Shown one piece after another: positions 62,618 through 64,000 of a DNA stretch of 64,000 bases (positions are counted from its first letter, which is position 1; every line of letters starts with the position of its first letter). The DNA is from Ceratodon purpureus. Its lineage: Eukaryota; Streptophyta; Bryopsida; Pseudoditrichales; Ditrichaceae. The notes under the pieces are model-generated. The model searched no databases and was not told the DNA's origin. It was given only the letters and a program-made list of their open reading frames with translations. The position numbers and the translations under genes are program-made. The stretch lies in contig CM026423.1 in assembly GCA_014871385.1 (NCBI GenBank), positions 19,271,690 to 19,335,689 of the forward strand. Direction: 5' to 3'.

Positions 62618-63823
62618 TTGGAATTGCTTTGTTTCAAAAGTCTAAATTCTTGTAAGGTCACCAAATTCTGAGGGAGAATTTGGAGAAGGGTATTGAGGAT
62701 AAACTAACTTTGAGCTGGAAAGAGTCTGAGTTGTTATATTATTACATATAACAATTGAATTGATATTATTATTTTAATTGTAATTGACATTATTTTTGCA
62801 ATTCCAATTTACTTTATTTTTTCAATTCCAATTTACTTTATTTTTTCAATTCCAATTTACTTTATTTTTTCAATTCCAATTAACATTCTTTTTTTCAAAT
62901 CTAATTGGTATTTCCTATGGAACAAATTTTTTTGGCCTTTACAAAATTGAAAAAAGATTTATAGAACAGATACAATGAACACATGTTAGAATGTCATTGG
63001 GTAAATCAACCGGAGTAATATGTATACACAATATGGAATTGAATGAGTGGATGGTGCTGAAATTCAGGGCGGGGATCAGTTTAGGTATGGCTGAGTCCTT
63101 GCAAATGGATAGTAGACCTTTCTGAAATCAAAAGGGAAGAAAAGTGAACGTACAACCACCATCAAATCAAACCCAAAGTATTTGGGAAATTGCATACTAC
63201 TCTAATGATCTGATTATCCGTTCGTTGGCTATCTAAATTAGAATAATATTTCTCATTGTTAAACAAGATGGATATAGCTATAGTTCCATCATAATAAACA
63301 CTTATACTGGGTGTTTATGTGAATTGTATGTGTATGTGAATTGTAAGTCAAGTGTTTTACATAGGGTGTGTAAAAAATATATAAAATGTGTATAAAAAGT
63401 ATATAAAAGGTATATAAAAGATGTATGAAGAAAGTAAAAAAAAATCTTTCTAGAGGATTTTTTTTTAATCTTTATGGATATTTCTTTATCGTCAAAAGAA
63501 TCCTTTTCTTTGACAGATGTTTTATTTATTTATTTATTTATTTTTCATTGTCTCTTTTTCATGAACTTAATACTTATAATTTTTCAGGTTTCTATTTAAT
63601 CCTTACATGATTTAGTCACCATTACATTATGCCACCGTGGCATTTTTCAGTTCTTCCTGAATTCATACTGTAACCAGCGGCCATTTTAATGTATACCATG
63701 TTAGTCTTGAATCAGTTATTTGTCACTTATTTCAAACCTGTTTCTTGGGCTGATCACCTTGTCTGATGATATAGTATTTGACTCTAAGCTGCAACCTATT
63801 ATATATGTATCGACTGCAATATA
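62618..63823. other. AT-rich spacer with simple repeats
   Basis: Contains the 24-bp tandem repeat at 62795-62885, a (TATATAAAAG)-type repeat at about 63370-63425 and (TTTA)n near 63518-63545. The right end (from about 63620) has more balanced composition and may be the 3' UTR of the gene that ends at 63824. Confidence 0.45.
62795..62885 (+). repeat. 24-bp tandem repeat, about four copies
   Basis: Unit TTCAATTCCAATTTACTTTA plus TTTT, repeated nearly perfectly; the last copy diverges. Confidence 0.85.
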
Positions 63824-64000
63824 CTAATTGGTGAGTGTTCTGTTGTGCACCTTCTTCTTCATGCGCTGCCCTCTGTAATTGCTGACCTGCACTTGCACGT
63901 CCTCCTTGCGAAGCCTCGGCAGGACCGCCTTGAGGACGTGCTCCGTGGCTAGTTCAGTGCCTGCGCGTCTCATGGGAACGGACTTGCTAATTGGGAGTTC
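63824..64000 (-). CDS. C-terminal part of an unrecognised gene (partial, runs off the right edge)
   Basis: Minus-strand frame open from base 64000 to TAG 63824-63826, 58 codons. It reads SKSVPMRRAGTELATEHVLK, then PRLRKEDVQVQVSNYRGQR, and ends basic (MKKKVHNRTLTN). GC content is much higher than in the neighbouring DNA, which supports a real coding exon. A GTCAGC inside could instead be a splice donor (after VQVQ), in which case the last exon lies elsewhere. I do not recognise the family. The basic tail is compatible with a nucleic-acid-binding or ribosomal protein, but that is speculation. Confidence 0.5.
   Translation of the reverse strand, partial: ELPISKSVPMRRAGTELATEHVLKAVLPRLRKEDVQVQVSNYRGQRMKKKVHNRTLTN

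Noticed and set aside
62795-62885. CRISPR-like array
   Set aside because: The units are directly adjacent tandem repeats with no unique spacers, and the window is eukaryotic.
62784-62978. FQFTLFFQFQ repeat protein
   Set aside because: Translation of a 24-bp tandem repeat in AT-rich DNA; no support for expression.

Overview
This is a nuclear land-plant window. The evidence is plant GT-AG introns, a cytosolic 40S ribosomal protein S5 gene, a plant leucine-rich-repeat receptor kinase, a plant-type M50B-like membrane protein and a plant-type HAD 5'-nucleotidase. Between the genes lies AT-rich, repeat-laden DNA. Two decayed repetitive genes at the left end (a MULE-like transposase of a type I associate with mosses, lycophytes, ferns and gymnosperms, and a ParB-like plus DNA-methyltransferase-like gene) point to a seed-free plant, most likely a moss. 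The species assignment is inference.

Layout. 1-2104 (minus): decayed MULE-like transposase, running off the left edge. About 3246-8814 (plus): decayed intron-containing ParB-like/DNA methyltransferase-like gene. 8815-13692: AT-rich DNA with a 24-bp G run and nested inverted repeats. 13693-21936 (plus): intact 16-exon LRR receptor kinase (853 aa) with a MITE in one intron. 23036-23542 (minus): small secreted SH3b-like protein. 26031-29316 (minus): 8-exon M50B-like membrane protein (249 aa). 33743-37213 (plus): 13-exon HAD 5'-nucleotidase (575 aa). 38220-39084 (minus): 67-aa protein, perhaps a complex I accessory subunit. 40978-42363 (plus): 4-exon RPS5 (196 aa). 44512-48541: repeat cluster ending in a non-autonomous CACTA element. 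53312-54700 (plus): 462-aa histidine-rich protein. 55.6-63.8 kb: AT-rich DNA hiding coding-like exons of at least one decayed gene. 63824-64000 (minus): C-terminal part of an unrecognised gene.

For the five multi-exon genes that look intact, the exon models come from reading splice sites by hand. In each, the phases agree and the summed coding length is divisible by three, which supports the models. The intact genes look like unrelated single genes, not a pathway or operon. The most unusual content is the ParB-methyltransferase pseudogene, where all 11 nonsense codons can be read as C-to-T changes (8 TAG, 3 TGA, no TAA). This is what deamination of CG- and CHG-methylated DNA would leave. Other unusual items are the SH3b-like secreted protein, the histidine-rich RS/SP-repeat protein, an 11-residue duplication in the receptor kinase N-lobe, and the hidden decayed gene at 57.7-59.7 kb.
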